A DNA stretch of 64,000 bases from Streptomyces sp. WMMC940 (GCF_027460265.1 NZ_JAPZBC010000001.1:2817501-2881500); one strand, 5' to 3'. Positions 1-8,192 are shown, counted from the first letter of the stretch. Notes: generated from the letters alone by a model not told the origin. Numbers and translations are program-made.

Positions 1-491
1 AGCTGCTGGGCACGTCCGTCGCCTCGGTCAACAGCGCGCTCCAGCGGGCCCGTGCCACCCTCGGCGAGTACGACCCCTCGGACTCCGATCCGGCGGACCC
101 GCTCGACCAGGAGCAGCAGAAGCTGCTGGAGCGCTATGTCGCCGCCTTCGAGGGGTACGACATGCAGGCGCTCACGGCACTGCTGCGCGAGGACGCGACG
201 ATGTCCATGCCTCCGTACGACCTGTGGCTGCGCGGCCACGACGACATCGTGGGCTGGATGCTCGGCGTCGGCGAGGTGTGCCGCGGCTCGAAGCTGCTCC
301 CCACGGTGGCCAACGGCTCGCCGGCCTTCGCCCAGTACCACCCGAGCCAGGACGGCGAGGGGTACGAGCCCTGGGCGCTGATCGTGCTGGAGGTCGCTGG
401 CGGCCGGATCGGCGCGATGGACTTCTACCTGGACACCAAGCGCTGGTTCCCGCTGTTCGAACTGCCGGAGCGGCTCAGCGCCGGGGGCTGA
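1..491 (+). CDS. ECF sigma-70 factor with SnoaL-like C-terminal domain (5' end missing)
   Basis: The gene runs in from the left edge; reading from base 3 gives 162 codons to TGA at 489-491. The first residues (LLGTSVASVNSALQRARATL) match the end of sigma region 4.2, where the helix-turn-helix recognition helix lies. What follows (about 130 residues, including the WLRGHDDIVGWML stretch) reads as the SnoaL-like/NTF2-fold tail of long ECF factors of the SigG/SigJ type. In those families the tail modulates sigma activity and no classical anti-sigma factor is needed. The 3' end overlaps the convergent STAS gene by 17 bp. The exact ECF subgroup cannot be set without the N-terminus. Confidence 0.85.
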   Translation, partial: LLGTSVASVNSALQRARATLGEYDPSDSDPADPLDQEQQKLLERYVAAFEGYDMQALTALLREDATMSMPPYDLWLRGHDDIVGWMLGVGEVCRGSKLLPTVANGSPAFAQYHPSQDGEGYEPWALIVLEVAGGRIGAMDFYLDTKRWFPLFELPERLSAGG

Positions 492-795
492 CCGGCGCGG
501 GCAGGTCCGGGTCGTCGTCGCCCAGCCCTACGAGGGCGAGCAGGGTGAGCAGCTCGTGACCGGCGTTCGCCAGTCGCAGCTCCCGGCCGAGTCGGCGGGC
601 GGTGAGCCTCAGCCGGGCGACGGCCTCGACGGCGGTCAGATCGGCGACGGTCAGCCGGGCCGCGTCGCACACGACCTCCCGGCCGGCGCGGCCCCCGGCG
701 GCTCGTCTCCGCAGCAGGGCGCACAGCAGCGGCACATCGGCCGGGGTGATCCGGCCGACGAGTTCCAGAACGATCGGCTGCCGAGTGCTCTCCAC
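475..795 (-). CDS. STAS-domain protein (anti-sigma factor antagonist-like)
   Basis: This 106-residue protein starts at GTG 795 (MESTRQPIVLELVGRI). The pattern of a beta strand, then a region with DAARLTVADLTAVEAVARL and an alternating helix/strand ending in HELLTLLALVGL, fits a STAS domain as in SpoIIAA/BldG-type antagonists. The serine that is phosphorylated in BldG (DxSG context) is not obvious: the equivalent stretch reads DAARLT. Regulation by a kinase is therefore uncertain. It overlaps the end of the convergent sigma factor gene by 17 bp, and the neighbourhood suggests a regulatory role, but no cognate anti-sigma kinase is in view. No Shine-Dalgarno precedes the start. Confidence 0.6.
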   Translation of the reverse strand: MESTRQPIVLELVGRITPADVPLLCALLRRRAAGGRAGREVVCDAARLTVADLTAVEAVARLRLTARRLGRELRLANAGHELLTLLALVGLGDDDPDLPAPVSPRR

Positions 796-888
796 ACGAG
801 AGGAGACCGCGCCCGCGACGACAACTCATCGGATCGGCGCGGTCACTTCCCGCGTGGGGCCCGCGCGCACGGCAGGCCGGGCGGGAAG

Positions 889-987
889 TCAGCCGACGGG
901 AAATGCGCCCGTGTCGATCGTGAGGTCGTAGGGGGCGGGGATGTGGAGTCCTTCCCCGTACTTCACCGTGTCGAGCACGCGGTGCAT
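889..987 (-). CDS. Small 32-residue protein, unknown function
   Basis: A short reading frame starts at ATG 985-987 with GAGGAG six bases upstream. It encodes 32 residues beginning MHRVLDTVKYGEGLHIPAPY and ending TGAFPVG, stop at 889-891. Codon third positions are mostly G/C, as in neighbouring genes. From memory, the motif pattern (YGE..hhhPxPxxhxhDTxxhP) resembles the extreme C-terminus of Uma2-family endonuclease-like proteins of Streptomyces, so this may be a remnant tail with a new start rather than an independent peptide. The frame stays open only about 20 codons upstream of the ATG. It is the only coding signal in the 308-bp gap between the STAS gene and deoA. Confidence 0.45.
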   Translation of the reverse strand: MHRVLDTVKYGEGLHIPAPYDLTIDTGAFPVG

Positions 988-1103
988 GGCGGTCTCCTCT
1001 GTCGGTGCGTCACCGAGTCCAGCATGCCGAACGGGACCGGCGGCCCATCACCGATCCCGTTCGCCCGAAAACAAGCACCGGGCTCCTGCCCGCGCCCGTC
1101 CCA

Positions 1104-2381
1104 TTAGGCGATGCGCTCCAGCACCACCGGGGTCGCCTCGTGCGAGGTGCCCGGTGCGGCGATGTCGAAGGAGCCCTCCAGGGACTGCAGGGCGTAGTCG
1201 AACTTCTCGGGGGTGTCCGTGTGCAGGGTCATCAGCGGGGCGCCCGCGGTGACCTCGTCGCCGGGCTTGGCGTGGAGCTCGACGCCCGCGCCCGCCTGCA
1301 CCGGGTCCTCCTTGCGGGCCCGGCCCGCGCCCAGGCGCCAGGCCGCGACACCGACCCCGTAGGCGTCGAGCCGGGTCAGCACGCCCGAGGCCGGAGCCGT
1401 GATCACATGCTGCTCGCGGGCGACCGGCAGCGCGGCGTCCGGGTCGCCGCCCTGTGCGGCGATCATGCGGCGCCAGACGTCCATCGCCGAACCGTCGGCC
1501 AGGGCCTTCGCCGGGTCGGCATCCTTGATGCCGGCCGCGTCGAGCATCTCGCGGGCCAGTGCGAGGGTCAGCTCCACGACGTCCGCCGGGCCGCCGCCCG
1601 CCAGCACCTCGACGGACTCGCGGACCTCCAGGGCGTTGCCCGCCGTGAGGCCGAGCGGCGTCGACATGTCGGTCAGCAGCGCGACGGTCCTCACCCCGTG
1701 GTCGGTGCCGAGGCCGACCATGGTGGAGGCGAGCTCGCGGGCGTCCTCGATGTTCTTCATGAAGGCGCCGGAGCCGACCTTCACGTCCAGGACGAGCGAG
1801 CCCGTGCCCTCGGCGATCTTCTTGGACATGATCGAGGAGGCGATCAGCGGGATGGCCTCGACCGTGCCGGTGACGTCGCGCAGGGCGTACAGCTTCTTGT
1901 CGGCGGGGGCGAGCCCGTCGCCCGCGGCGCAGATGACCGCACCGGTGGTGTCGAGTACCCGGAGCATCTCCTCGTTGGACAGCAGCGCCCGCCAGCCGGG
2001 GATGGACTCCAGCTTGTCGAGCGTGCCGCCGGTGTGGCCGAGGCCGCGGCCGGACAGCTGGGGCACGGCTGCGCCGCAGGCGGCGACCAGCGGGGCCAGC
2101 GGGAGCGTGATCTTGTCACCGACTCCGCCCGTGGAGTGCTTGTCGGCGGTCGGGCGCGAAAGCGACGAGAAGTCCATGCGCTCGCCGGACGCGATCATCG
2201 CGGCGGTCCAGCGGGCGATCTCCGTACGGTTCATGCCGTTCAGCAGGATCGCCATAGCCAGCGCCGACATCTGCTCGTCGGCGACCTTGCCGCGGGTGTA
2301 CGCGTCGATGACCCAGTCGATCTGCTCGGGGGTGAGTTCGCCTCGGTCGCGCTTGGTGCGGATGACGGAGATGGCGTCCAT
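1104..2381 (-). CDS. deoA: Thymidine phosphorylase
   Basis: Phosphorolysis of thymidine (and deoxyuridine) to the base and deoxyribose-1-phosphate, in cytosolic pyrimidine salvage. The 425-residue length is normal for the family. It has TADKHSTGGVGDK (phosphate-binding loop, near residue 75), the pyrimidine-phosphorylase signature SGRGLGHTGGTLDKLES near residue 110, and KVGSGAFMK near 190. The C-terminal third is the usual alpha/beta domain. It is the last gene of the nucleoside uptake operon; cdd lies 100 bp upstream. A strong hairpin with a T-run sits in that gap, so deoA expression depends on read-through or on its own promoter. Confidence 0.96.
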   Translation of the reverse strand: MDAISVIRTKRDRGELTPEQIDWVIDAYTRGKVADEQMSALAMAILLNGMNRTEIARWTAAMIASGERMDFSSLSRPTADKHSTGGVGDKITLPLAPLVAACGAAVPQLSGRGLGHTGGTLDKLESIPGWRALLSNEEMLRVLDTTGAVICAAGDGLAPADKKLYALRDVTGTVEAIPLIASSIMSKKIAEGTGSLVLDVKVGSGAFMKNIEDARELASTMVGLGTDHGVRTVALLTDMSTPLGLTAGNALEVRESVEVLAGGGPADVVELTLALAREMLDAAGIKDADPAKALADGSAMDVWRRMIAAQGGDPDAALPVAREQHVITAPASGVLTRLDAYGVGVAAWRLGAGRARKEDPVQAGAGVELHAKPGDEVTAGAPLMTLHTDTPEKFDYALQSLEGSFDIAAPGTSHEATPVVLERIA

Positions 2382-2428
2382 GTGCTTGGGGTCCTTCCGG
2401 GTGCGAACCAGGTGGTGCGAAAAATGTC

Positions 2429-2461
2429 GCGGCCCCTCCGCCGGAGCAGCGGAGGGGCCGC
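2429..2461 (-). terminator. Rho-independent terminator after cdd
   Basis: A perfect 12-bp inverted repeat (GCGGCCCCTCCG, 9-nt loop, CGGAGGGGCCGC) lies between cdd and deoA. On the minus strand it is followed by GACATTTTTCG, which gives the U-tract expected of an intrinsic terminator. It should end most transcripts after cdd and lower deoA relative to the transporter genes. Confidence 0.85.
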
Positions 2462-2482
2462 CGGGTCATGGCCCTGCGGGGC

Positions 2483-2902
2483 CTAGCCGAGCTTCTCCGG
2501 GCCGAAGGCCAGGGGCAGCATCTCGGAGAGAGGCAGGATGCCCGCCTCGGTCTCCAGCAGCAGACCGGGGCCGCCGAACTCGTACAGCAGCTGGCGGCAG
2601 CGGCCGCACGGCATCAGCACGTCGCCGTTGCCGTCCACACAGGTGAAATGCGTGAGCCGGCCACCGCCCGAGGCTTGCAGCTGCGAGACGAGCCCGCACT
2701 CGGCGCACAGCGACAGTCCGTACGAGGCGTTCTCGACGTTGCAGCCGCTGACCGTGCGGCCGTCGTCGACGAGGGCGGCCGCGCCGACCGGGTAGCCCGA
2801 GTACGGGACGTACGCGTGGGACATCGCGTCCCGCGCCGCCTCGCGCAGGGCTCCCCAGTCGACGGCGCCGGCGTCGGCCGCCGGCGCGGGGCCGTGCGTC
2901 AC
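2483..2902 (-). CDS. cdd: Cytidine deaminase
   Basis: Hydrolytic deamination of cytidine/deoxycytidine to uridine/deoxyuridine. At 139 residues it is a small homotetrameric-type Cdd. The zinc site is clear: CAEC (third Cys-type ligand with the catalytic Glu, near residue 68) and PCGRCRQ (near 100). NVENASYG, the nucleoside-binding motif, precedes it. The start overlaps the stop of the upstream permease gene by 4 bp (ATGA), showing translational coupling with the nucleoside importer. Its product (uridine/deoxyuridine) feeds phosphorylases such as DeoA. Confidence 0.96.
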   Translation of the reverse strand: MTHGPAPAADAGAVDWGALREAARDAMSHAYVPYSGYPVGAAALVDDGRTVSGCNVENASYGLSLCAECGLVSQLQASGGGRLTHFTCVDGNGDVLMPCGRCRQLLYEFGGPGLLLETEAGILPLSEMLPLAFGPEKLG

Positions 2903-4161
2903 TTGCCCTGGCCCTTCTTGTACGGCTGTCCGATGACCTTGGGTGGCCGCAGACGCTGCGCCGACAGCGCGAGCACCAGAAGGGTGGTCACATAGGGCGC
3001 GGCGTCAACGAACTGGCTGGGCAGCGCGTCGGTGAGCCCGTACCAGGCGAAGAGCAGGCCGGAGACACCGAGGCAGATACCGGCCTGCCAGTGCTTCCTC
3101 TTGTACAGCTGCCAGGCGAAGACCAGCACCAGCAGGATCGCCAGGAGCAGGAGCATGGCGTGGACGTTCTCGGCGCCGCCACGCAGCTTCAGGCTGTCGG
3201 TGAAGCCGAACAGTCCGGCACCGAGCGCCAGTCCGCCCGGCATCCAGTTACCGAAGATCATGGCGGCGAGACCGATGTAGCCTCGGCCGCCGGTCTGGCC
3301 CTCCTGGTAGATGCCCGTGGAAACGATGGCGAGGAACGCGCCTCCGAGTCCGGCCAGCGCACCGGAGACGATCACGGCGATGTACTTGTACTTGTAGACG
3401 TTGACGCCGAGGGACTCGGCGGCGACGGCGTTCTCACCGCAGGACCGCAGCCGCAGACCGAAGCCGGTGCGCCACAGGACCCACCAGGTGGCGGGGACGA
3501 GCAGCAGCGCGATGACGGTCAGCAGGGAGAGGTTGGTGACCAGTCCGCCGAGCACGCCCGCCAGGTCGGAGACGAAGAACCAGTGCTTGGCCTGCAGGTC
3601 CGCCAGGGCGTCCGAGAGCCCGGGAATCGTGATCTCGGTGATCGCGTCGATGCGCGGGGACTGCTTCGAGGAGCCGCCCGGCGCCTCGGCGAAGGTGAAG
3701 TCGGACAGGTAGCGGGTGGCACCGACGGCCAGGATGTTGATGGCGACACCGGAGACGATGTGGTTGACGTTGAACGTCACCGTCATGATCGCGTGCAGCA
3801 GGCCGCCGAGCGCGCCGCCGATGATGCCCACCGCGACGCCCGTCCAGGGGCCCCACTGGTAACCCGCCCAGGCGCCGAACCAGGTACCGAGGATCATCAT
3901 GCCTTCGAGGCCGATGTTGATCACGCCCGCGCGCTCCGCCCAGAGGCCACCGAGACCGGCGAGACCGATGGGCACGGCAAGCTGGAGGGCGCCGGACACC
4001 TGCCCGACCGAGGTGAGGTCGTCGGCGCCGCTGATGACGCGGACCAGCGAGAACAGTGCCAGACCGCCCGCGATGATGAGCAGGATCATGGGCACGGAAA
4101 GGGTGCGACGGGCGCGCTTGATGGGCGCCGCGCCGGCCGGGACGGCCGTGGTGGTCGTCAC
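2899..4161 (-). CDS. Nucleoside ABC transporter permease (BMP-associated, YufQ/NupQ-like)
   Basis: This 420-residue integral membrane protein has about ten hydrophobic segments. It belongs to the BPD_transp_2/LivM-like permease fold; the core motif GLGGLWAERAGVINIGLEGMM near residue 70 is diagnostic of permeases paired with BMP-family lipoproteins. It starts with ATG and overlaps the preceding permease gene by 4 bp (ATGA). A conserved coupling-helix region (GENAVAAESLGVNVYKYKY) contacts the ATPase. It forms the translocation pore with the adjacent permease. The downstream nucleoside salvage enzymes point to a nucleoside substrate. Confidence 0.93.
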   Translation of the reverse strand: MTTTTAVPAGAAPIKRARRTLSVPMILLIIAGGLALFSLVRVISGADDLTSVGQVSGALQLAVPIGLAGLGGLWAERAGVINIGLEGMMILGTWFGAWAGYQWGPWTGVAVGIIGGALGGLLHAIMTVTFNVNHIVSGVAINILAVGATRYLSDFTFAEAPGGSSKQSPRIDAITEITIPGLSDALADLQAKHWFFVSDLAGVLGGLVTNLSLLTVIALLLVPATWWVLWRTGFGLRLRSCGENAVAAESLGVNVYKYKYIAVIVSGALAGLGGAFLAIVSTGIYQEGQTGGRGYIGLAAMIFGNWMPGGLALGAGLFGFTDSLKLRGGAENVHAMLLLLAILLVLVFAWQLYKRKHWQAGICLGVSGLLFAWYGLTDALPSQFVDAAPYVTTLLVLALSAQRLRPPKVIGQPYKKGQGK

Positions 4162-5267
4162 GCGGCCACCTCCTCACGGTTCTTGCGGGCCTGGGCGGCG
4201 AGTTCCTCGCCGACCTTCTGCTGCTGGCGGCGGAGCCCGTACTGGCGGACGAGTTCGTAGGACACGACGACCGCGATCACGATCAGGCCCTGCATGATGA
4301 TGGAGATCTCCTTGGGGTACCCGGCGAGACCGAGCCCTTCCGCCGTCTTCTCCAGGAAGGAGATGAGCACGGCGGCGAAGAAGATGCCGATGGGGCTGTT
4401 GCGGCCCAGCAGCGCGATGGTGATGGCGGTGAAGCCGACACCCACCGGGAAGCTGAGGCTGTAGGTGTGGGTCTGCCCCAGCAGCATCGGCATGCCGGCG
4501 AGGCCCGCGACCGCACCCGAGATCAGCATGGCCGTCATGACCATCTTCTTGGCGTTGACGCCACTCGCCTGCGCCGCGGACTCGCTGGCGCCGGTGGCGC
4601 GCAGGTCGAAGCCGAAGCGGGTGCGGTTCAGTACGAACCAGTAGACGAGGCCGAGTGCGAAGGCGACGAAGGTGAAGCCGTAGATGGTGCCGCCTTCGAG
4701 CTCCAGACCGGGGACCCAGCCGGACTCGGCGATCTCCCCGGTCGTCAGGTCGTTGGAGCCCTCGGGCTGCACACCGAGGTTGGCGGGCAGGATCAGCCAG
4801 GCGATCAGGCTGGTCGCGATGGCGTTCAGCATGATCGTGGAGACGACCTCGCTGACCCCTCGGGTCGTCTTCAGGAGGCCCGCGATACCGGCCCAGAGCG
4901 CGCCGACGAGCATGGCGACGAGCACGATCAGCGCGACGTGCAGCGGGCCGGGCAGCTCGACGGAGGCGCCGACGACGGCCGCCAGCATCACCGCGAGGCG
5001 GTACTGGCCGTCGACGCCGATGTTGAACAGGTTCATCCGGAAGCCGATGGCGACGGCGAGGGCGGCGAGGTAGTAGATGCCGCTCTGGTTGAGGATGTTC
5101 ACCTGGACATCGGTGAACTCGACCTGCTCCGCCATCAGCTGGTAGGGCTCGATGGGGCTGAGGCCCGACGCCAACAGCACCACGGAGGTCAGCACGAAGG
5201 CGACGACCAGGGCGAGCGCCGGCCCGGCGAAGCCCAGGATCAGCCGGTCCTTGTCGAATTTCTTCAT
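4158..5267 (-). CDS. Nucleoside ABC transporter permease (YufP/NupP-like)
   Basis: This 369-residue multi-spanning membrane protein begins MKKFDKDRLILGFAGPALAL. Family motifs include FNIGVDGQYRLAVMLAA near residue 80 and the EAA-like coupling loop ATGASESAAQASGVNAKKM near 230. It is the second half of the heterodimeric channel of a BMP-type importer. The start overlaps the ATPase gene stop by 4 bp, and its stop overlaps the next permease start by 4 bp. The two permeases and ATPase are therefore made from one tightly coupled mRNA. Confidence 0.93.
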   Translation of the reverse strand: MKKFDKDRLILGFAGPALALVVAFVLTSVVLLASGLSPIEPYQLMAEQVEFTDVQVNILNQSGIYYLAALAVAIGFRMNLFNIGVDGQYRLAVMLAAVVGASVELPGPLHVALIVLVAMLVGALWAGIAGLLKTTRGVSEVVSTIMLNAIATSLIAWLILPANLGVQPEGSNDLTTGEIAESGWVPGLELEGGTIYGFTFVAFALGLVYWFVLNRTRFGFDLRATGASESAAQASGVNAKKMVMTAMLISGAVAGLAGMPMLLGQTHTYSLSFPVGVGFTAITIALLGRNSPIGIFFAAVLISFLEKTAEGLGLAGYPKEISIIMQGLIVIAVVVSYELVRQYGLRRQQQKVGEELAAQARKNREEVAA

Positions 5268-6847
5268 CGGCCCTCACCGGTTCCGTTCTCGTGGTGCTCA
5301 AGGTGGCCGGTGGCGGCGCCGGTCATGGCCGAGCCCAGCTCCTCGGGGGTGATCGTGGCGGGGTCGGCGTCCGCGACCAGCCGGCCGCGGTACATCACCC
5401 GCAGGGTGTCGGAGAGCCCGATGAGCTCGTCCAGGTCGGCCGAGATCAGCAGCACCGCGAGACCCTCGCGGCGGGCCTCGCGGATCTGGTCCCAGATCTG
5501 TGCCTGGGCGCCGACGTCCACACCACGGGTGGGGTGGGCGGCGATCAGCAGCTTGGGCGCGTGGCTCATCTCGCGACCGACGATCAGCTTCTGCTGGTTG
5601 CCGCCGGAGAGGGAGGCTGCGGTGACGTCGATCCCGGGGGTGCGGACGTCGTACTCGCGCACGATCCGCTCGGTGTCCTTGCGGGCGGCCTTGAGGTCGA
5701 GCAGGCCGTTCTTGCTGTTGGGACGCTCGGTGACATGGCCGAGGATACGGTTCTCCCACAGCGGGGACTCCAGCAGCAGACCGTGCCGGTGGCGGTCCTC
5801 GGGGATGTACCCGATCCCGTCCTCGCGGCGCTTGCGGGTCGGCGCGTGGGAGATGTCGGCACCGTCGAGGGTGATCACGCCGCCGTCGGGGTCGCGCAGG
5901 CCCATGAGCGCCTCGATGAGCTCGGTCTGGCCGTTGCCCTCGACTCCCGCGATGCCCATGACCTCACCCTTGTGAATGGTGAGGGTGATGCCGGCGAGGA
6001 CCTCGCGGACGACGCCGTCGGGGTCGACCGCGGTCAACCGGAGGTTGTCGACGTCGAGCATCGGCACATCGGTGACCGTCGACTCGCGCGTCTCCGGCGA
6101 GGGGAGCTCGCTGCCGACCATCAGCTCGGCCAGCTGCTTCGGGGTGGTGGTGCGCGGGTCGGCGGTGCCCACGGTCGTGCCGCGGCGGATGACGGTGATG
6201 TCGTCGGCGACCGACAGCACCTCGCCCAGCTTGTGGGAGATGAAGATGACCGTGAGTCCCTCGGCCTTGAGCTCCCGCAGGTTGTCGAAGAGCGCGTCGA
6301 CCTCCTGCGGGACCAGCACGGCGGTCGGTTCGTCGAGAATCAGAGTGCGGGCACCACGGTAGAGGACCTTGAGGATCTCCACGCGCTGGCGGTCGGCGAC
6401 GCCGAGCTCCTCCACCAGGACGTCCGGGCGGATGTTCAGCCCGTACGCGTCCGAGATGTCCTTGATCTTCTTCCGGGCCTTGGCGCCGATGCCGTACAGC
6501 TTCTCGCCGCCGAGGACGACGTTCTCCACCACGGTGAGGTTGTCGGCCAGCATGAAGTGCTGGTGGACCATGCCGATGCCGGTGGCGATGGCATCGGCCG
6601 GGCTGTGGAAGCTGACCTGGTTGCCGTCGACCGTGATGGTGCCCTCGTCCGGCTTCTGCATGCCGTAGAGGATCTTCATGAGGGTCGACTTGCCGGCACC
6701 GTTCTCACCGACGAGGGCATGGACTGTGCCCTTGCGGATGGTGATGTCGATGTCGTGGTTGGCGACGACGCCAGGGAAGCGCTTGGTGATGCCGTGCAGT
6801 TCTACGGCAGCAGCAGCCGGCGGCGATGACGGACTGGACGCGTTGAT
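5264..6847 (-). CDS. Nucleoside ABC transporter ATP-binding protein; apparent ATC start
   Basis: Two fused ATPase domains (about 527 residues) energise the BMP-type importer. First Walker A is GENGAGKST, with signature and Walker B near LILDEPTAVL; the second half has GIAGVEGNGQTEL and LSGGNQQKLIVGREM, as in sugar/nucleoside dual ATPases. The frame has no ATG, GTG or TTG upstream of the first Walker A. The first ATG (6679) falls just after it, so starting there would remove an essential motif. A good ribosome site, AAGGAG (6856-6861), lies 8 nt before ATC at 6845-6847, and the predicted product begins (I/M)NASSPSSPPAAAAVELHGI. I chose this ATC; GTC at 6848-6850 is the alternative. Confidence 0.85.
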   Translation of the reverse strand: MNASSPSSPPAAAAVELHGITKRFPGVVANHDIDITIRKGTVHALVGENGAGKSTLMKILYGMQKPDEGTITVDGNQVSFHSPADAIATGIGMVHQHFMLADNLTVVENVVLGGEKLYGIGAKARKKIKDISDAYGLNIRPDVLVEELGVADRQRVEILKVLYRGARTLILDEPTAVLVPQEVDALFDNLRELKAEGLTVIFISHKLGEVLSVADDITVIRRGTTVGTADPRTTTPKQLAELMVGSELPSPETRESTVTDVPMLDVDNLRLTAVDPDGVVREVLAGITLTIHKGEVMGIAGVEGNGQTELIEALMGLRDPDGGVITLDGADISHAPTRKRREDGIGYIPEDRHRHGLLLESPLWENRILGHVTERPNSKNGLLDLKAARKDTERIVREYDVRTPGIDVTAASLSGGNQQKLIVGREMSHAPKLLIAAHPTRGVDVGAQAQIWDQIREARREGLAVLLISADLDELIGLSDTLRVMYRGRLVADADPATITPEELGSAMTGAATGHLEHHENGTGEGR

Positions 6848-6955
6848 GACGCACTCTCCTTGGAGGAAGGAGCGAGAAGCAGGGGCAGGGCAGGCGTGGG
6901 GGCGGGCTGTTCCGCGGTCGGGGGTGGTGGCGAAGCTATCGCGCCCGAAAGAACT

Positions 6956-6967
6956 CTACGCGCGTAG
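6956..6967. promoter_or_regulatory. Palindromic operator candidate CTACGCGCGTAG
   Basis: A perfect 12-bp palindrome lies about 110 bp upstream of the ATPase start. The core ACGCGCGTAG recurs at 8183-8192 upstream of the BMP lipoprotein gene, so both promoters of the nucleoside operon may share a regulator. The binding protein is unknown. Confidence 0.4.
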
Positions 6968-7007
6968 CAGCAACAAAGAGCGAGAACCGGCGGACGGAAC
7001 CCGGTCC

Positions 7008-7046
7008 GGGTCCGGAGGGGCTGCTTCGCGCCGCCCCTCCGGACCC
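7008..7046 (-). terminator. Hairpin between BMP lipoprotein gene and ABC operon
   Basis: A perfect 14-bp stem (arms 7008-7021 and 7033-7046; GGGTCCGGAGGGGC) with an 11-nt loop lies 27 bp after the lipoprotein stop. There is no clear U-tract on the minus strand, so it may act as an attenuator or RNA-stabilising stem. Such elements commonly let the binding protein be made in excess over the transporter. Confidence 0.6.
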
Positions 7047-7072
7047 GTGGGCCCGTGGTTCCCGTCGCCCGG

Positions 7073-8119
7073 TTACGGTGCGGTCTTGACCGTGACCTTG
7101 CCCGCGACGATGTCGGCCTTGGCCTTGTCGATCGCGGCGGTGACCTCGGTCATCTTGGTGAAGGCCGGGTTGGAGGTGGCCAGGCCCACGCCGCCCTTGT
7201 CGAGGCCGTAGCGGACCTCACCGGACTGCGGCTTGCCGTCCTTGACCGACTTGATCAGGTTGTAGACGGCGCCGGACACGTCCTTGGTCACCGAGGTGAG
7301 GATGTAGTCCTGGTACTGGGCGAGACCCCGCTGCTTGTACTGGTCGGAGTCCACGCCGATGGCCCACTTCTTGGCCTTGGCGGCGGCCTCGATCGAGCCC
7401 GAGCCGGCGAGACCGGCGGCGGCGTAGATCACGTCGGCGCCCGCGTCGAGCTGGCCCTGCGCGGCGGCCTTGCCCAGGTCCGGCTTGGAGAAGCCACCGA
7501 AGTCCGGCGGCTGGGTCAGGTACTGGACCTTGACGTTGACGTTCTTGTTGGTGTCCTTGACACCCTGGACGAAGCCGGCCTCGAACTTCTTGATCAGCGG
7601 CACCTCGACGCCGCCGATGAAGCCGACGGTGTTGCTCTTGGTGACCTTGGCGGCGGCGACGCCGGCCAGGTAGGAGCCCTGCTCCTCGTTGAAGACCAGG
7701 TTGGCGATGTTCTTGCCGGTCTTGGAGGTGTCGTCGATGAGGCCGAACGTGGTGTTCGGGAACTTCGGCGCGACCTCGGCGATGGCCGGGGCGTAGGCGA
7801 AGCCGACGCCGATCACCGGGTTGTTGCCGGCCCGCGCCAGCGAGGTGAGGCGCTGCACCTTGTCCGGGTCGCCCTCGCCTTCGCTCGGCTCGGCCTCGGC
7901 GCCCGTGATGTCGAGCTCCTTCTCGGCCTTGGCGAGACCCGCGTAGGCGGCGTCGTTGAACGACTGGTCTCCGCGGCCGCCGATGTCGTAGGCGATGGCC
8001 GCCTTGGCACCACTGCCCGATCCGGCCTCGGACGAGGACTTGCCGCCACATGCGGTGGCGGACAACGCGAGTGCCGTGGACGCGATGCCCACGGTGGCGA
8101 TCCTGGTGATCCGGCGCAC
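7073..8119 (-). CDS. BMP-family nucleoside-binding lipoprotein
   Basis: Extracytoplasmic substrate-binding protein of the importer, 348 residues. The lipoprotein signal is MRRITRIATVGIASTALALS followed by the lipobox LSATAC; lipidated Cys is near residue 24. The mature part has the BMP/PnrA pattern: DIGGRGDQSFNDAAYAGL close to the N-terminus, GVGFAYAPAIAEVAPKFP, and GSYLAGVAAAK with the FIGGVEVPLIKKFEAGFVQG segment. PnrA and related proteins bind purine or pyrimidine nucleosides. It heads the minus-strand set of nucleoside uptake and salvage genes, but is separated from the ATPase by a strong hairpin and about 225 bp. Confidence 0.95.
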   Translation of the reverse strand: MRRITRIATVGIASTALALSATACGGKSSSEAGSGSGAKAAIAYDIGGRGDQSFNDAAYAGLAKAEKELDITGAEAEPSEGEGDPDKVQRLTSLARAGNNPVIGVGFAYAPAIAEVAPKFPNTTFGLIDDTSKTGKNIANLVFNEEQGSYLAGVAAAKVTKSNTVGFIGGVEVPLIKKFEAGFVQGVKDTNKNVNVKVQYLTQPPDFGGFSKPDLGKAAAQGQLDAGADVIYAAAGLAGSGSIEAAAKAKKWAIGVDSDQYKQRGLAQYQDYILTSVTKDVSGAVYNLIKSVKDGKPQSGEVRYGLDKGGVGLATSNPAFTKMTEVTAAIDKAKADIVAGKVTVKTAP

Positions 8120-8182
8120 TAGAGGCTCCTTTTAAACCTGACCGAAAGCGCCACTTCCGGCGCTGGTTTTGCGGCGATCGTA

Positions 8183-8192
8183 ACGCGCGTAG
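8183..8192. promoter_or_regulatory. Second copy of the ACGCGCGTAG core upstream of the BMP gene
   Basis: This core matches the inner ten bases of the palindrome at 6956-6967. It lies about 65 bp before the BMP lipoprotein ATG. The outer pair of the palindrome is not conserved here. It is a candidate operator for the same unknown regulator. Confidence 0.35.

Noticed and set aside
1005..2486. A 493-codon plus-strand frame over deoA
   Set aside because: Antisense shadow of deoA with unnatural composition and no start context.
6679..6847. ATG 6679 as the start of the transporter ATPase
   Set aside because: It would delete the first Walker A motif and 56 residues that align with the family.
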